64,000 nucleotides of DNA from Sideroxydans sp. (GCA_028710605.1 JAQTTU010000008.1:1-64000), one strand, 5' to 3'. Positions 36,624 to 44,655 are shown, counted from the stretch's first letter. Numbers and translations are program-made. The notes: a model not told the origin generated them from the sequence alone.

Positions 36624-37268
36624 ATGCATATCCCGGACGGATTTCTTTCACCGCAAACTTATCTGCCAGCTTATGCCGTGGCGGCGGGCGCATGGACGTG
36701 GGCAGCCAAAGGATTGCGCGACCATCTCGATGAAACCACCGTTCCCCGGCTGGCGGTGTTGACCGCCTTGGCATACGCGCTCGGCCTCATCATGGTGCCG
36801 ATCCCGGGCGGCACATCCGGGCACGCGCTGGGCATCGCCATCCTCGCGCTGGTGTTCGGCATCCGCCAGGCTTTTCTTGCCTACAGTCTGGTGCTGCTGT
36901 TGCAGTCGCTGCTGTTCGGTGCGGGCGGCATCACGGCGTTGGCGGTCAACGCGCTGGCCATGGGCTTGCTGGGTTCGGCGGCCGCCGTTGCCGCGCGTCG
37001 CCTGTTCAGGCCTTTGGGCGAGACCGTTTCGGTTGCGGCGGCGGCCTGGTTGTCGGTGCTCGTATCGGGACTGGCCGTTGCGCTGGTACTCGGCATCCAG
37101 CCGCTGGTGGCGCATTCCGCCGACGGCACGCCGCAGTTTTTCCCTTTTGGTCTTTCAATCACGCTTCCCGCCATTCTCGTGCCGCACGCCATTATCGGCA
37201 TCGGCGAGGCGGTGTTGACGGTGCTGGTGTGGCGTTACGCCAAGGCGCGCCATTGGGTGGTTGAATGA
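36624..37268 (+). CDS. nikM: ECF transporter substrate-binding membrane subunit CbiM/NikM
   Basis: The 214-residue protein begins MHIPDGFLSPQTYL; the free N-terminus and His2 coordinate Ni2+ or Co2+ in this family. About six membrane helices follow, with GGTSGHALGIAILALVFGI as the conserved core. The presence of NikK/NikL partners and NikR, in place of cobalamin genes, points to nickel as substrate. Confidence 0.93.
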   Translation: MHIPDGFLSPQTYLPAYAVAAGAWTWAAKGLRDHLDETTVPRLAVLTALAYALGLIMVPIPGGTSGHALGIAILALVFGIRQAFLAYSLVLLLQSLLFGAGGITALAVNALAMGLLGSAAAVAARRLFRPLGETVSVAAAAWLSVLVSGLAVALVLGIQPLVAHSADGTPQFFPFGLSITLPAILVPHAIIGIGEAVLTVLVWRYAKARHWVVE

Positions 37269-37285
37269 ACCTGAAAATTGCAAAT

Positions 37286-37420
37286 GAGCCACGGATTAAC
37301 ACGGATGAAACACGGATAAATAACCGCTTATCCAGCAATTTTGTGCACACCATTCAGGTGAGTCATATTTGTCGTGTATCGCATGGTTTTATCCGTGCAA
37401 ATCCGTGTTCATCCGTGGCT
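37286..37420. repeat. CCACGGAT-type palindrome (type G) between nikM and nikQ
   Basis: The left arm GAGCCACGGATTAACACGGA and the right arm TCCGTGTTCATCCGTGGCT are complementary. They enclose about 68 bp of spacer. Confidence 0.88.
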
Positions 37421-37436
37421 AACAAAGGTGTTTAGG

Positions 37437-37988
37437 ATGAATTCGCGCGCATGGCTGATGCTCTACCTGACTGCGGTGATCGCGATCACCTTCGTGCATC
37501 ACGTGCCGACGCTTGCGCTCGTGCTGTTCGCGGCGCTCGCGCTCGCGGGCAAGCGGCGCTGGCAAATCGCGCGCCGCACGCTGCTTGCCATGCTGGCTTT
37601 CAATCTCACCGTCAGTCTGGGCTATGCGGCCATTGCGTTGTGGCAGGGAAATTTCCATTCCGGCTATCTGCTGCTGGTGAACGTGCGCGTGTTCCTGTTG
37701 TTGTATCTCGGGTTCTGGTTTGTCGCCGCTGTCGATCTGCTGTCCGCCTTGTCCGGCATGCCGTTGCTGCGGCTGGTCGCAACCTTGTCCATCGGGCAGA
37801 TCAAAACCTTCGAACGCATCCTGAACGATTTCGGCTTGGCGTTCCGCAGCCGCAATCTGGCGCGGCCGCGTCTGCTCGACAAGGCACACCACGCCGCTTC
37901 GCAGGCGCAGAACCTGCTCGACAAATCCGTTGCTTCGGCCAACGAAACGGCGCTGGCGATGCGCTCGCGCGGAGCATTCGATGATTGA
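37437..37988 (+). CDS. nikQ: ECF transporter transmembrane subunit CbiQ/NikQ
   Basis: The 183-residue protein starts at ATG 37437 after TTTAGG. It has helices near LMLYLTAVIAITFVHHVP, LALVLFAALALAG and VNVRVFLLLYLGFWFVA. The coupling region that contacts the ATPase is RNLARPRLLDKAHHAASQAQ. It is shorter than typical CbiQ (about 225). The upstream reading frame is only the type G repeat. Its end overlaps nikO by 8 bases. Confidence 0.88.
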   Translation: MNSRAWLMLYLTAVIAITFVHHVPTLALVLFAALALAGKRRWQIARRTLLAMLAFNLTVSLGYAAIALWQGNFHSGYLLLVNVRVFLLLYLGFWFVAAVDLLSALSGMPLLRLVATLSIGQIKTFERILNDFGLAFRSRNLARPRLLDKAHHAASQAQNLLDKSVASANETALAMRSRGAFDD

Positions 37989-38757
37989 GTTGCGCGACAT
38001 TTCCTTCGGCTGGCCGGACGAGGTTATGTTGCTGAACCGTTTTTCGCTGACGGTGCGGCCGGGCGAGAAAGTGGTGCTGCTCGGTGCCAACGGCTGCGGC
38101 AAATCGACCTTGCTCAAGCTGATGAACGGCCTGCTCGAACCCGGTGCGGGAGAGATTTTTTGGCGCGGAGAAAAACTCACCCGCGCCGCGTTGCGCCAAC
38201 CCGGCAAGGCCGCCGCTTTTCGCCGCGCCTGCGTGCTGCTGTTCCAGCATCCCGAAGCCATGCTGTTCAATCCGAGCGTGCGCGAAGAACTGAGCTACGG
38301 TTTGCGCCAACTGGGCGGCGAAAATATTGAAGGCGCTGTCGGGAAATGGGCGCGCCTGTTGTCGATAGAGGCGCTGCTCGACAAAGCGCCGTTCCTGCTT
38401 TCCGGCGGGCAGAAACAGAAGGTCGCATTGGCGTGTCTGCTCATCCTCGATCCGGAACTGCTGCTGCTGGACGAACCTTCCTCCAGTCTCGATCCCGCCA
38501 CCATCGGCAGACTGGTTGATCTGCTGTTGCACAGCAACAAGACGCTGGTGGTCGCCACCCACAATCTGTCGCTGGCGGCGGAACTGGGGCAGCGCGCGGT
38601 CGTGCTGGGAAAGGAAGGACGCATCCTGTTCGACGGCCCCGTCGCGCAGGCGCTGGGCGATATGGTTTTGCTGGAACAGGCCGGGCTGGCGCACCGGCAC
38701 GGACACCAACATGGCGGAGTGGGGCATGTGCATGTCCACACGCATGACTGGAAATAG
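37981..38757 (+). CDS. nikO: ECF transporter ATPase CbiO/NikO
   Basis: The 258-residue ABC ATPase has Walker A LLGANGCGKSTLL, the Q-loop FQHPEAMLFNPSV, signature LLSGGQKQKVALA, Walker B LLLLDEPSSSLDP and the switch His in VVATHNLSLA. A histidine-rich tail (HRHGHQHGGVGHVHVHTHDW) is unusual for an ATPase and fits metal sensing or storage on the cytoplasmic side. It powers nickel uptake for hydrogenase maturation. Confidence 0.95.
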   Translation: MIELRDISFGWPDEVMLLNRFSLTVRPGEKVVLLGANGCGKSTLLKLMNGLLEPGAGEIFWRGEKLTRAALRQPGKAAAFRRACVLLFQHPEAMLFNPSVREELSYGLRQLGGENIEGAVGKWARLLSIEALLDKAPFLLSGGQKQKVALACLLILDPELLLLDEPSSSLDPATIGRLVDLLLHSNKTLVVATHNLSLAAELGQRAVVLGKEGRILFDGPVAQALGDMVLLEQAGLAHRHGHQHGGVGHVHVHTHDWK

Positions 38758-38763
38758 CCGCTT

Positions 38764-38835
38764 GCCCGCGAGGCAGAAAATACGGGCATCTACAGAGGGT
38801 GTATGAGGTAGGTCGCCTATTGACGGGCGTTCCCG
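38764..38835. repeat. Repeat family N, copy 3
   Basis: It begins GCCCGCGAGGCAGAAAATAC and holds GGTCGCCTATTGACGGGCGT, ending CCCG. It lies just after nikO. Confidence 0.85.
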
Positions 38836-38889
38836 TGATGCTCAGCATTCTGAACAAACCCAAACCGGACAAACTAGAACGCAAATATT

Positions 38890-38932
38890 GCGTAGGGTGG
38901 ATAAGCGCAGCGCATCCACCGCAACAGTCTGA
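38890..38932. repeat. GTAGGGTGGATAAGCG-type repeat (type I)
   Basis: GCGTAGGGTGGATAAGCGCA and the following GCGCATCCACC are shared with 40851-40923. It cuts off the integron-integrase remnant. Confidence 0.85.
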
Positions 38933-38937
38933 ATAAC

Positions 38938-39033
38938 GTTTTTGTGGAAAAGAATAAAGTGACTCACCCGAATCTCAGCCCGCATCCAGTCGAGCAACTT
39001 GAGCGAATCTTGAGAAATGGTTTTAGCTTTCAT
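38938..39033 (-). pseudogene. intI: Remnant of an integron integrase gene (N-terminal piece)
   Basis: On the minus strand an ATG at 39031-39033 opens MKAKTISQDSLKLLDWMRAE then IRVSHF and ILFHKN. The LLDxxRxxIRxxHYS-like and KRFILFH-like pieces are characteristic of the IntI N-terminal domain; about 15 residues between them (the SLRTEQAYV region) are missing, and the rest is lost where a type I repeat begins. It is divergent from the cassettes that follow, the standard integron layout. Similarity was judged by eye over about 30 residues, so the call is moderate on its own but strengthened by the adjoining attC sites. Confidence 0.6.
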
Positions 39034-39176
39034 CCGCAAAATTGTAGGTTGCTCCAAAATGAGAGTTCGGCCGGAAAATGATGTAACTTCAAGAATATAA
39101 AAACTACATTCAATGTGTTGACAACATGAACTGGCATAGGCGACATTGCGGGCTTGTGAAAATGTTTTCAATTTAA

Positions 39177-39183
39177 CGTTAGC
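39177..39183 (+). other. Integron R-box site upstream of cassette 1 (attI or attC boundary)
   Basis: GTTAGCC matches the GTTRRRY crossover box (last base C). It is the exact complement of the R'' box GGCTAAC at the end of cassette 1, as expected if both came from one circular cassette. A TTGACA hexamer at 39118-39123 might be part of the cassette promoter, but no good -10 is seen. Confidence 0.65.
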
Positions 39184-39229
39184 CCTTTGCTGTTTCACTT
39201 TTACATGTATCTAAACTATCGGAGGAATT

Positions 39230-39499
39230 ATGGTCGCACGGCACAAGAAAAATCTGATTGACCTCGGCACAAAAGAACTTACGGTTTATGCCTCTCCTAG
39301 AATTTCTAGCGCAATGGAAATTGTTACTGAAGACATGACTCTTATGAAGGGAGCGAAGTTATCCCTAATATTCGATGCCATTTACGAGCAAGGTAAAAAA
39401 GATGGTGCCCGTTCAGCCATTGAAACCCTTCAGGGTAAAGTGAAAGAAATAGAAAAAGAAATTCCCCATCGAAACCCCGGAAAGCCTAAGAAAAAGTGA
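39230..39499 (+). CDS. Hypothetical protein of integron cassette 1
   Basis: The 89-residue basic protein starts at ATG 39230 after GGAGGAATT, a strong ribosome site. Its centre (ELTVYASPRISSAMEIVTED) and a coiled, lysine-rich tail (GKVKEIEKEIPHRNPGKPKK) are visible, but I recognise no family. Small size, a stop eight bases before the attC site and its own ribosome site are typical of cassette genes. Confidence 0.7.
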   Translation: MVARHKKNLIDLGTKELTVYASPRISSAMEIVTEDMTLMKGAKLSLIFDAIYEQGKKDGARSAIETLQGKVKEIEKEIPHRNPGKPKKK

Positions 39500-39506
39500 G
39501 CTATCA

Positions 39507-39569
39507 GGCTAACCTGTCAGTCGAGAGGGTCTGCGCAAAAGCGCGCAGCCCCTCACTTTTACGTTAGGC
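39507..39569 (+). other. attC recombination site 1 (63 bp)
   Basis: R'' GGCTAAC (39507-39513) and R' GTTAGGC (39563-39569) flank an imperfect palindrome with the core CTGCGCAAAAGCGCGCAG and outer GAGGG/CCCTC pairing. Length and layout match attC2. Confidence 0.85.
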
Positions 39570-39583
39570 ATTCAGGATCAACG

Positions 39584-40168
39584 ATGCGCGAGACAATACC
39601 GAAGAAGACAAAAGAAGCTCTACTCGATGAGTACGACCATCGCTGTGCTGTCTGCGGAGGCGATCGGCCACACGTACATCACATTGACGAAGACGCTTCG
39701 CACAACGATCTGTCGAATTTACTGCCGTTGTGTCCAAACTGTCATCTTCGAGATCAGCACAACCCCACACGAAAGGTCGAGATTCAGAAATTGCAATTGT
39801 TTAGGCAATTCAAAGATCCGGCAATCTTAAAGCCCCAGTTTCAACCGATATTTACGCGGCAGCTTTTCCTTGAAAACATCGCTCTAAACAACGAGGCCGT
39901 CGATTCAATTGAAACACAAGCGAACGAACTCATCGAGTTTGTCCGATCATTTGAAATGGGCGAGTTCTATGGCAAAAAGCTTAATGAATTCATTGGCCCT
40001 TTACGTCGTGCGTTCATCATGTCGCTCGGTCCGGGATCTGACCTGCGGTACGAAGAACAACGACGCAATGCCAATCGAGACTATAGGCAGCACTTGCTCA
40101 CGAACCGAGAATCAGCGCGCGCACTTCTCGTTGAATTACTTCGTTATCAAGGCTGGGCAAATGCCTAA
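39584..40168 (+). CDS. HNH endonuclease of integron cassette 2
   Basis: The 194-residue protein has an HNH motif at the N-terminus: CAVCGGDRPHVHHIDEDA, then NLLPLCPNCHLRDQH, with two CxxC zinc pairs and the catalytic HH. The C-terminal 120 residues (from KLQLFRQFKDP) are helical and unfamiliar. By family it is a metal-dependent nicking or cutting nuclease; in a mobile cassette a defence role is possible. The stop codon TAA lies inside the R'' box of attC2. Confidence 0.88.
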   Translation: MRETIPKKTKEALLDEYDHRCAVCGGDRPHVHHIDEDASHNDLSNLLPLCPNCHLRDQHNPTRKVEIQKLQLFRQFKDPAILKPQFQPIFTRQLFLENIALNNEAVDSIETQANELIEFVRSFEMGEFYGKKLNEFIGPLRRAFIMSLGPGSDLRYEEQRRNANRDYRQHLLTNRESARALLVELLRYQGWANA

Positions 40169-40225
40169 CCCATCATTCAACCCGGACTGCGCAAAAGCGA
40201 GCAGCCCCTTACTTTTACGTTAAGC
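40163..40225 (+). other. attC recombination site 2 (63 bp)
   Basis: R'' GCCTAAC (40163-40169) is the exact complement of the R' box that opens cassette 2 (GTTAGGC at 39563). R' GTTAAGC is at 40219-40225. The core is CTGCGCAAAAGCGAGCAG. Confidence 0.87.
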
Positions 40226-40233
40226 ATAAGAAC

Positions 40234-40632
40234 ATGAACCAGTCTCTAGCAAACATGGCAGCACGGCTAAACTCCGCGCATATCACAATTGATGATCTCC
40301 TCTTCGTAACGGAGGAAGTTCACAAACTTCCTCCCGAAGATCGTGATTGGGAAGGTCGGCTGCATTTGACGGTTCGGCTTTTCAAAGGAGAGCCAGACAA
40401 AGCTTTGGCTATCGAGAAGCGGCTTGTTGCTATGAGCGCATTGATAGATTCTGGTTCTTTGCCGCATTGGGCGCTACCCGAAGCGCCAGATGGCTCTGTG
40501 AAAATAGCTGAGCCTGTCTGGATTGCCGCTGCAACAGAGCCGTTGCTACTCACAGAGCGAGATACTTATTTCGAGCCAACGAGTTTTCTTGAGCGTGTTT
40601 TGTCGCTCGCGGAACCAGACGGCAATGCCTAA
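40234..40632 (+). CDS. Hypothetical protein of integron cassette 3
   Basis: The 132-residue soluble acidic protein starts nine bases after attC2. Visible segments are ITIDDLLFVTEEVHKLPPED and LPHWALPEAPDGSVKIAEPV; no known fold is recognised. Its TAA stop lies within the R'' box of attC3. Confidence 0.68.
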   Translation: MNQSLANMAARLNSAHITIDDLLFVTEEVHKLPPEDRDWEGRLHLTVRLFKGEPDKALAIEKRLVAMSALIDSGSLPHWALPEAPDGSVKIAEPVWIAAATEPLLLTERDTYFEPTSFLERVLSLAEPDGNA

Positions 40633-40680
40633 CGATTAAACCCTACGTTCAAGCGGGACTGCGCAAAAGCGCGCAGCCTC
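40627..40680 (+). other. attC recombination site 3, truncated
   Basis: R'' GCCTAAC (40627-40633) and the core CTGCGCAAAAGCGCGCAG are present. No GTTRRRY box follows, so the array has been cut on this side. R'' pairs with its own cassette boundary GTTAAGC with one mismatch. Confidence 0.75.
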
Positions 40681-40737
40681 TTAATCCAACAACTCGCCTC
40701 AATTCCCGCCCAAAACCCGTTTTTGAAATTGCATATT

Positions 40738-40809
40738 GCCCGCAAGGCAGTAAATTCGGGCATCTCCATCAATTGCATGAGCTAGATCGCCTATTGGCGG
40801 GCGTTCCCG
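40738..40809. repeat. Repeat family N, copy 4
   Basis: It begins GCCCGCAAGGCAGTAAATTC and contains GATCGCCTATTGGCGGGCGT, ending CCCG, very like copy 3. Confidence 0.85.
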
Positions 40810-40850
40810 TGATGTTTGGTTTTCAGAATAAACGAGCCGGAATCAAAAAG

Positions 40851-40923
40851 GCGTAGGGTGGATAAGCGTAGCGCATCCACCGCAACAGTCTGAAGGTGGA
40901 TGCGCTGCGCTTGTCCACCCTAC
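40851..40923. repeat. Type I palindrome
   Basis: The left arm GCGTAGGGTGGATAAGCGTA and the right arm CTGCGCTTGTCCACCCTAC pair imperfectly. The left half is shared with 38890-38932. Confidence 0.85.
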
Positions 40924-40955
40924 AACTTAGGCGCTGGTTTGATTTGAGCCCCTCG

Positions 40956-41028
40956 CCCGCAGGCGGGATAACCAGCGACTTGGCGGCGGTTTCTTGCCGC
41001 CTAGTCGAATGGCTAGTAGTTTCATCAG
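40956..41028. repeat. Left arm of a 73-bp perfect inverted repeat
   Basis: It begins CCCGCAGGCGGGATAACCAG and ends GTAGTTTCATCAG, identical to the reverse complement of 41358-41430. The first 12 bases belong to a type H repeat; the other 61 look like an insert within it. Confidence 0.92.
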
Positions 41029-41037
41029 AGGGGTTGT

Positions 41038-41091
41038 ACCCGCAAGGGGTAGGTCGTGGTTGTAAGGGGCAAAAGCCCCAACAACACACGC
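41038..41091. repeat. 54-bp hairpin element, copy 1
   Basis: ACCCGCAAGGGGT and GGGGCAAAAGCCCC form two small hairpins. It matches 58936-58989 at 52 of 54 bases. Confidence 0.88.
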
Positions 41092-41156
41092 TCGGGTGAG
41101 GGGCGTTGAAGCGAAGTAAAACTTTTATGAACAGCAAAGTCAAAATCAAAACCTTT

Positions 41157-41289
41157 TTGCCACAGAGAACACAGAGGACACAGAGAAAGGCGAGACTTGT
41201 CCACCTTTCACAGCCACATCCCAAAAGTAAATCGCTCATGCGTTTTTTGGTTTGGTTTTCTCTGTGATCTCTGTGTTCTCTGTGGCAAA
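41157..41289. repeat. Type F palindrome, copy 2
   Basis: The left arm TTGCCACAGAGAACACAGAG and the right arm CTCTGTGTTCTCTGTGGCAA pair. It lies inside the 73-bp inverted repeat. Confidence 0.88.
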
Positions 41290-41357
41290 TGTTTTTGATT
41301 TTGAGTTTTGTATTTAAGAGATTTACTTCGCTCTAATACCCCTCATCCCCAGCCCTT

Positions 41358-41430
41358 CTGATGAAACTACTAGCCATTCGACTAGGCGGCAAGAAACCGC
41401 CGCCAAGTCGCTGGTTATCCCGCCTGCGGG
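41358..41430. repeat. Right arm of the 73-bp perfect inverted repeat
   Basis: It is the reverse complement of 40956-41028 and ends CCCGCCTGCGGG, just before the fbaB stop. Confidence 0.92.
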
Positions 41431-41441
41431 AGAAGGGAGCT

Positions 41442-42491
41442 TCAAGCCACTGTCACCTTGCCATCCAGATACACATCCTGAATCGCATTCAATAGTTGCA
41501 CGCCTTCCGCCATCGGTTTCTGGAATGCCTTGCGCCCGGAGATCAGTCCCATGCCGCCCGCGCGTTTGTTGATGACGGCGGTGCGCACGGCTTGTTGCAG
41601 GTCGTTCTTGCCGGATTCGCCGCCGGAGTTAATCAGCCCGGCGCGCCCCATGTAGCAGTTCGCCACCTGGTAGCGCACGAGGTCGATGGGGTGGTCGGTG
41701 GTGAGTTCGCTATACACTTTGGAGCTGGTCTTGCCGAATTTGATGGCGTTGTAGCCGCCGTTGTTCTCGGCCATTTTCTGTTTGACGATGTCGGCGTTGA
41801 TGGTGACGGCGAGGTGGTTAGCTTGTCCGGTGAGGTCGGCGGATACGTGGAAATCTTTTTCTGCGGTCTTGAACGCGGGGTTGCGCAGGTAAGCCCACAA
41901 GATGGTGGCCATGCCCAGGCTGTGCGCGTGTTCGAAGGCTTCGGACACTTCCTGAATCTGGCGGCGCGAATGCTCCGAGCCGTAGAAAATCGTCGCGCCC
42001 ACCGCCACCGCGCCCATGTCGAACGCCTGATCCACGCTGGCGAAAATCGTCTGGTCGTAGATGTTGGGGTAGGTCAGCATTTCGTTGTGGTTGATCTTCA
42101 CGATGAACGGGATTTTGTGCGCGTACTTGCGCGCCACCGAACCCAGCACGCCCAGCGTGGAAGCCACGCCGTTGCAGCCGCCTTCGATGGCGAGCTGGAC
42201 GATATTTTCGGGATCGAAATACATCGGGTTGGGCGCGAACGATGCGCCGCCGGAATGCTCCACGCCTTGATCCACCGGCAGCAAAGAGAGATAGCCGCTG
42301 TTCGCCAGCCGGCCTTGTCCGTACAAGGCTTGCATGCTGCGCAGCACACCGGCTTTGCGGTCTTTCATCGCCACCACTCTATCCACGTAATCCGGCCCCG
42401 GCACATGCAGGGTTTCTCTCGGGATGCCAACACAGCGGTGGTTCAACAAATTGTCTGCTTCTTCGCCCAGCAATTGCACGATGTCAGTCAT
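41442..42491 (-). CDS. fbaB: Class I fructose-bisphosphate aldolase (FbaB/DhnA type)
   Basis: The 349-residue enzyme splits fructose-1,6-bisphosphate in glycolysis or joins trioses in gluconeogenesis. I start at [10 protein letters not shown] (ATG 42491), preceded by GGAG; an ATG three codons upstream is possible. Motifs include [41 protein letters not shown] with the likely Schiff-base region, and [18 protein letters not shown] for phosphate binding. Length matches the bacterial FbaB family of about 350 residues. It is divergent from zapE. Confidence 0.95.
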   Translation of the reverse strand: MTDIVQLLGEEADNLLNHRCVGIPRETLHVPGPDYVDRVVAMKDRKAGVLRSMQALYGQGRLANSGYLSLLPVDQGVEHSGGASFAPNPMYFDPENIVQLAIEGGCNGVASTLGVLGSVARKYAHKIPFIVKINHNEMLTYPNIYDQTIFASVDQAFDMGAVAVGATIFYGSEHSRRQIQEVSEAFEHAHSLGMATILWAYLRNPAFKTAEKDFHVSADLTGQANHLAVTINADIVKQKMAENNGGYNAIKFGKTSSKVYSELTTDHPIDLVRYQVANCYMGRAGLINSGGESGKNDLQQAVRTAVINKRAGGMGLISGRKAFQKPMAEGVQLLNAIQDVYLDGKVTVA

Positions 42492-42545
42492 GGTTTTCTC
42501 CATAGAAAGTTGCACGGAATGGCGGAGCAATGTTACTCCCCTGTG

Positions 42546-42551
42546 TATAAT
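42546..42551 (+). promoter_or_regulatory. -10-like element upstream of zapE
   Basis: TATAAT is an exact -10 consensus 20 bases before the zapE ATG. No good -35 is visible at 16-18 bp, so the call is tentative. Confidence 0.4.
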
Positions 42552-42570
42552 TTTGCGCTTCGTAAATGTA

Positions 42571-43710
42571 ATGAGCAAAGCAATGCAACAATCGGTCGGA
42601 AATTTAGTCGTCAGCCCCAAAGACTGGTATCGGGAAACATGCAAAAAATCCGGCTTTGTTTGCGATGCGGGGCAGCTTGCCGCGCTGGACGAACTGGAAG
42701 CGCCGTGGCAGCAAATGCTGGAGTTTAAATCCAAGCGCGATCAATTTCTCGGGCGCAGTTTGCTCAGTCCCGAAGCGCCGAAAGGCTTGTACATCTGGGG
42801 CGGTGTGGGCAGCGGCAAGACTTTTCTGATGGACGGTTTTTACCAGTGCCTGCCGTACCGCCGCAAACGCCGCATCCATTTCCACAGCTTCATGGTCGAA
42901 GTGCATCACGAGATGAAGCGGCTCGCTGGCGAAAACGATCCGCTGATGGCCTTGGCCGACAGCATCGCGCGCTCCACGCGCCTGTTGTGTCTGGACGAAT
43001 TCCATGTGGACGACATCGCCGATGCCATGATTCTCGGGCGTTTGCTGGATGCGCTGTTTACGCGCGGCGTGGTGTTGTTCACCACCTCCAACTACCCGCC
43101 GGACGAACTGTATCGCAACGGCTTGCAGCGCCAGAACTTCCTGCCCGCCATCGCCTTGCTCAAGAGCGAATTGAAAGTGTTGCACCTGGACAGCAACACC
43201 GACTACCGCATGCTGCAAATGGCGCGCGATCCGATTTTTATGCAGAGCAGCGATGCGGCGAGCGCAGGGCAGATGCAATCGCTATTCCAGCGCCTCACCG
43301 CCAGCGCGCAGGACGGCGCGGATTTCATTCAAGTGCGGCAAATCAGAATCCCGGTCAAGCGCGTGGCGCGCGAAGTGGTGTGGTTCGATTTCAAAGTGCT
43401 GTGCGGCGGCAACCACGACCAGTCGGATTATCTGGAAATCGCCCATCATTACCCGACGGTATTTTTGTCGAACGTGCCGCGCATGACCGCCGACAACAGC
43501 GCCGAGGCAAGACGCTTCACCTGGCTGATCGACGTGCTGTACGACAACCACGTCAAACTCGTCGCCTCGTTTGAAGTTCCCGTGGCGGCGCTCTATGCGG
43601 AAGGGCGACACGACAGCGAATCGCAACGCATCGCCAGCCGCCTGGTCGAAATGCAAACGAGACGCTATCTGGAATTGCCGCACCGCAGTCGCGGCGTGAC
43701 GCTTTTGTAG
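42571..43710 (+). CDS. zapE: Cell-division ATPase ZapE (AFG1 family)
   Basis: I start at ATG 42571 ([14 protein letters not shown]). The 379-residue P-loop ATPase has Walker [21 protein letters not shown], Walker [19 protein letters not shown], the sensor [20 protein letters not shown], and the C-terminal [19 protein letters not shown]. ZapE binds FtsZ and modulates the Z ring late in division. The last codons run into a palindromic repeat (43707-43764) that supplies the TAG stop, so the original C-terminus may have differed by a residue or more. Confidence 0.94.
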   Translation: MSKAMQQSVGNLVVSPKDWYRETCKKSGFVCDAGQLAALDELEAPWQQMLEFKSKRDQFLGRSLLSPEAPKGLYIWGGVGSGKTFLMDGFYQCLPYRRKRRIHFHSFMVEVHHEMKRLAGENDPLMALADSIARSTRLLCLDEFHVDDIADAMILGRLLDALFTRGVVLFTTSNYPPDELYRNGLQRQNFLPAIALLKSELKVLHLDSNTDYRMLQMARDPIFMQSSDAASAGQMQSLFQRLTASAQDGADFIQVRQIRIPVKRVAREVVWFDFKVLCGGNHDQSDYLEIAHHYPTVFLSNVPRMTADNSAEARRFTWLIDVLYDNHVKLVASFEVPVAALYAEGRHDSESQRIASRLVEMQTRRYLELPHRSRGVTLL

Positions 43711-43764
43711 GTGCGAATTCATTCGCACGCCTGACAAGTTATGTGCGAATGAATTCGCACCTAC
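43707..43764. repeat. GTAGGTGCGAATTCATTCGCAC-type palindrome at the end of zapE
   Basis: Arms 43707-43728 and 43743-43764 are perfectly complementary (22 bp, GTAGGTGCGAATTCATTCGC...). The TAG at 43708-43710 is the zapE stop. Confidence 0.93.
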
Positions 43765-43807
43765 AAACCCGCTCAACTGCGGATTTTGATGATTCTGAAA
43801 GGCAACT

Positions 43808-43883
43808 GCCCGAAGATGCCCGTCAATAGGCGATCTGCATCAAGTGCAATGCGGAGATGGCCGTGGATAGGGGCTTGCGGGCA
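43808..43883. repeat. Repeat family N, copy 5 (inverted)
   Basis: It contains GATGCCCGTCAATAGGCGAT, the reverse complement of the family core, and ends CTTGCGGGC. Confidence 0.82.
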
Positions 43884-43904
43884 AGGTGTGATTTGAAATT
43901 CGAT

Positions 43905-43989
43905 TAACCCCAACCCCCTCCAATTCCCCCTTATCAGGGGGAGAGCCGAGCGGCTCCTCCCCTGATAAGGGGAGGCTGGGAGGGGTTGT
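43905..43989. repeat. Complex palindrome, possible bidirectional terminator
   Basis: CCCCTTATCAGGGGGAG and CTCCCCTGATAAGGGGAG form nested hairpins between zapE and the convergent membrane gene. The outer arms AACCCC... and ...GGGGTT also pair. Confidence 0.8.
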
Positions 43990-43990
43990 A

Positions 43991-44401
43991 TTACCTGCTA
44001 CCGATAACAGCAACAAGCTGCCTCAAACTCCCGCGAAAATACCACCCCAAGCCGCACATCCAGTACAACGACAACGAAGCCGGAAAATTTGCCGCGCGCA
44101 TCAATTCCAGCGCGACCGGGTCTTTGAAATACCAATAAATCGCGTAACAGCCGTCCACCGTGAACCACGTAAAAAACAGCATCGCAGGCCACAGCCGCCA
44201 GCGGCGTTCGACTATCACCCGCATGCTCCACGGCGCAGTCAAATATGCGAGCAGCGCCATCATCAAACTGATGGGAACATCCCAATCCGGTGCTTGGTAA
44301 TAAAACGAACCGGCCACCAGCAAAGCGATGCCGAAGGCCAGCGTTACCAGCTTCCACGGGCGCAGGTATTCGGCGGGATAGTTGAGGTGGGGGAGGGGCA
44401 T
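43991..44401 (-). CDS. Hypothetical membrane protein
   Basis: I start at ATG 44401 (MPLPHLNYPAEYLRPWKLVT), just downstream of a type H repeat that makes up the longer reading frame. The 136-residue protein has four membrane segments near LVTLAFGIALLVAGSFYY, ISLMMALLAYLTAPWS, PAMLFFTWFTVDGCYAIYWY and LSLYWMCGLGWYF. No family is recognised with confidence. Confidence 0.75.
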   Translation of the reverse strand: MPLPHLNYPAEYLRPWKLVTLAFGIALLVAGSFYYQAPDWDVPISLMMALLAYLTAPWSMRVIVERRWRLWPAMLFFTWFTVDGCYAIYWYFKDPVALELMRAANFPASLSLYWMCGLGWYFRGSLRQLVAVIGSR

Positions 44402-44432
44402 TTTGTTATCGCGCAGAAATGTTGGCGGGACA

Positions 44433-44550
44433 CATTCCCTCGCCCGCTGGCGGGAGAGGGCTAGGGTGAGGGGCGTTGAGTAATCGCCAAATTGCTTGCA
44501 TCGCACAGCCCCTCATCCCCAGCCCTTCTCCCGCCTGCGGGAGAAGGGGG
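44433..44550. repeat. Type H palindromic repeat, second full copy
   Basis: It begins TCCCTCGCCCGCTGGCGGGA and ends CCCGCCTGCGGGAGAAGGGG, with a spacer closely like that at 19641-19757. Confidence 0.88.
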
Positions 44551-44562
44551 TTATTCTCCAAC

Positions 44563-44604
44563 TGCCTGAAGATGCCCGTCAATAGGCTATCTGTATCTAG
44601 TGTG
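44563..44604. repeat. Repeat family N, copy 6 (inverted, partial)
   Basis: GATGCCCGTCAATAGGCTAT is present; the other half of the unit is absent. Confidence 0.75.
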
Positions 44605-44655
44605 GTTTTGAATATGGTAACTGCGTGGGCACAAAAACTTGCTCACCCTACTGGG

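Larger units (their letters stand above)
40633..41441. other. Gene-free repeat-rich segment between the integron and fbaB
   Basis: No gene is supported. From left to right it holds the attC3 remnant, family N copy 4, a type I palindrome, the left arm of a 73-bp inverted repeat, a 54-bp element, a type F palindrome and the right 73-bp arm. Confidence 0.8.

Noticed and set aside
38842-39198. A 118-codon minus-strand frame taken as one gene
   Set aside because: Only its middle (39033-38938) resembles a protein family (IntI). The start overlaps the R-box region and the end is a type I repeat, so it is a composite frame.
41496-42728. A 410-codon plus-strand open frame
   Set aside because: It is antisense to fbaB, which has clear aldolase motifs. 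The composition is typical of a mirror frame.
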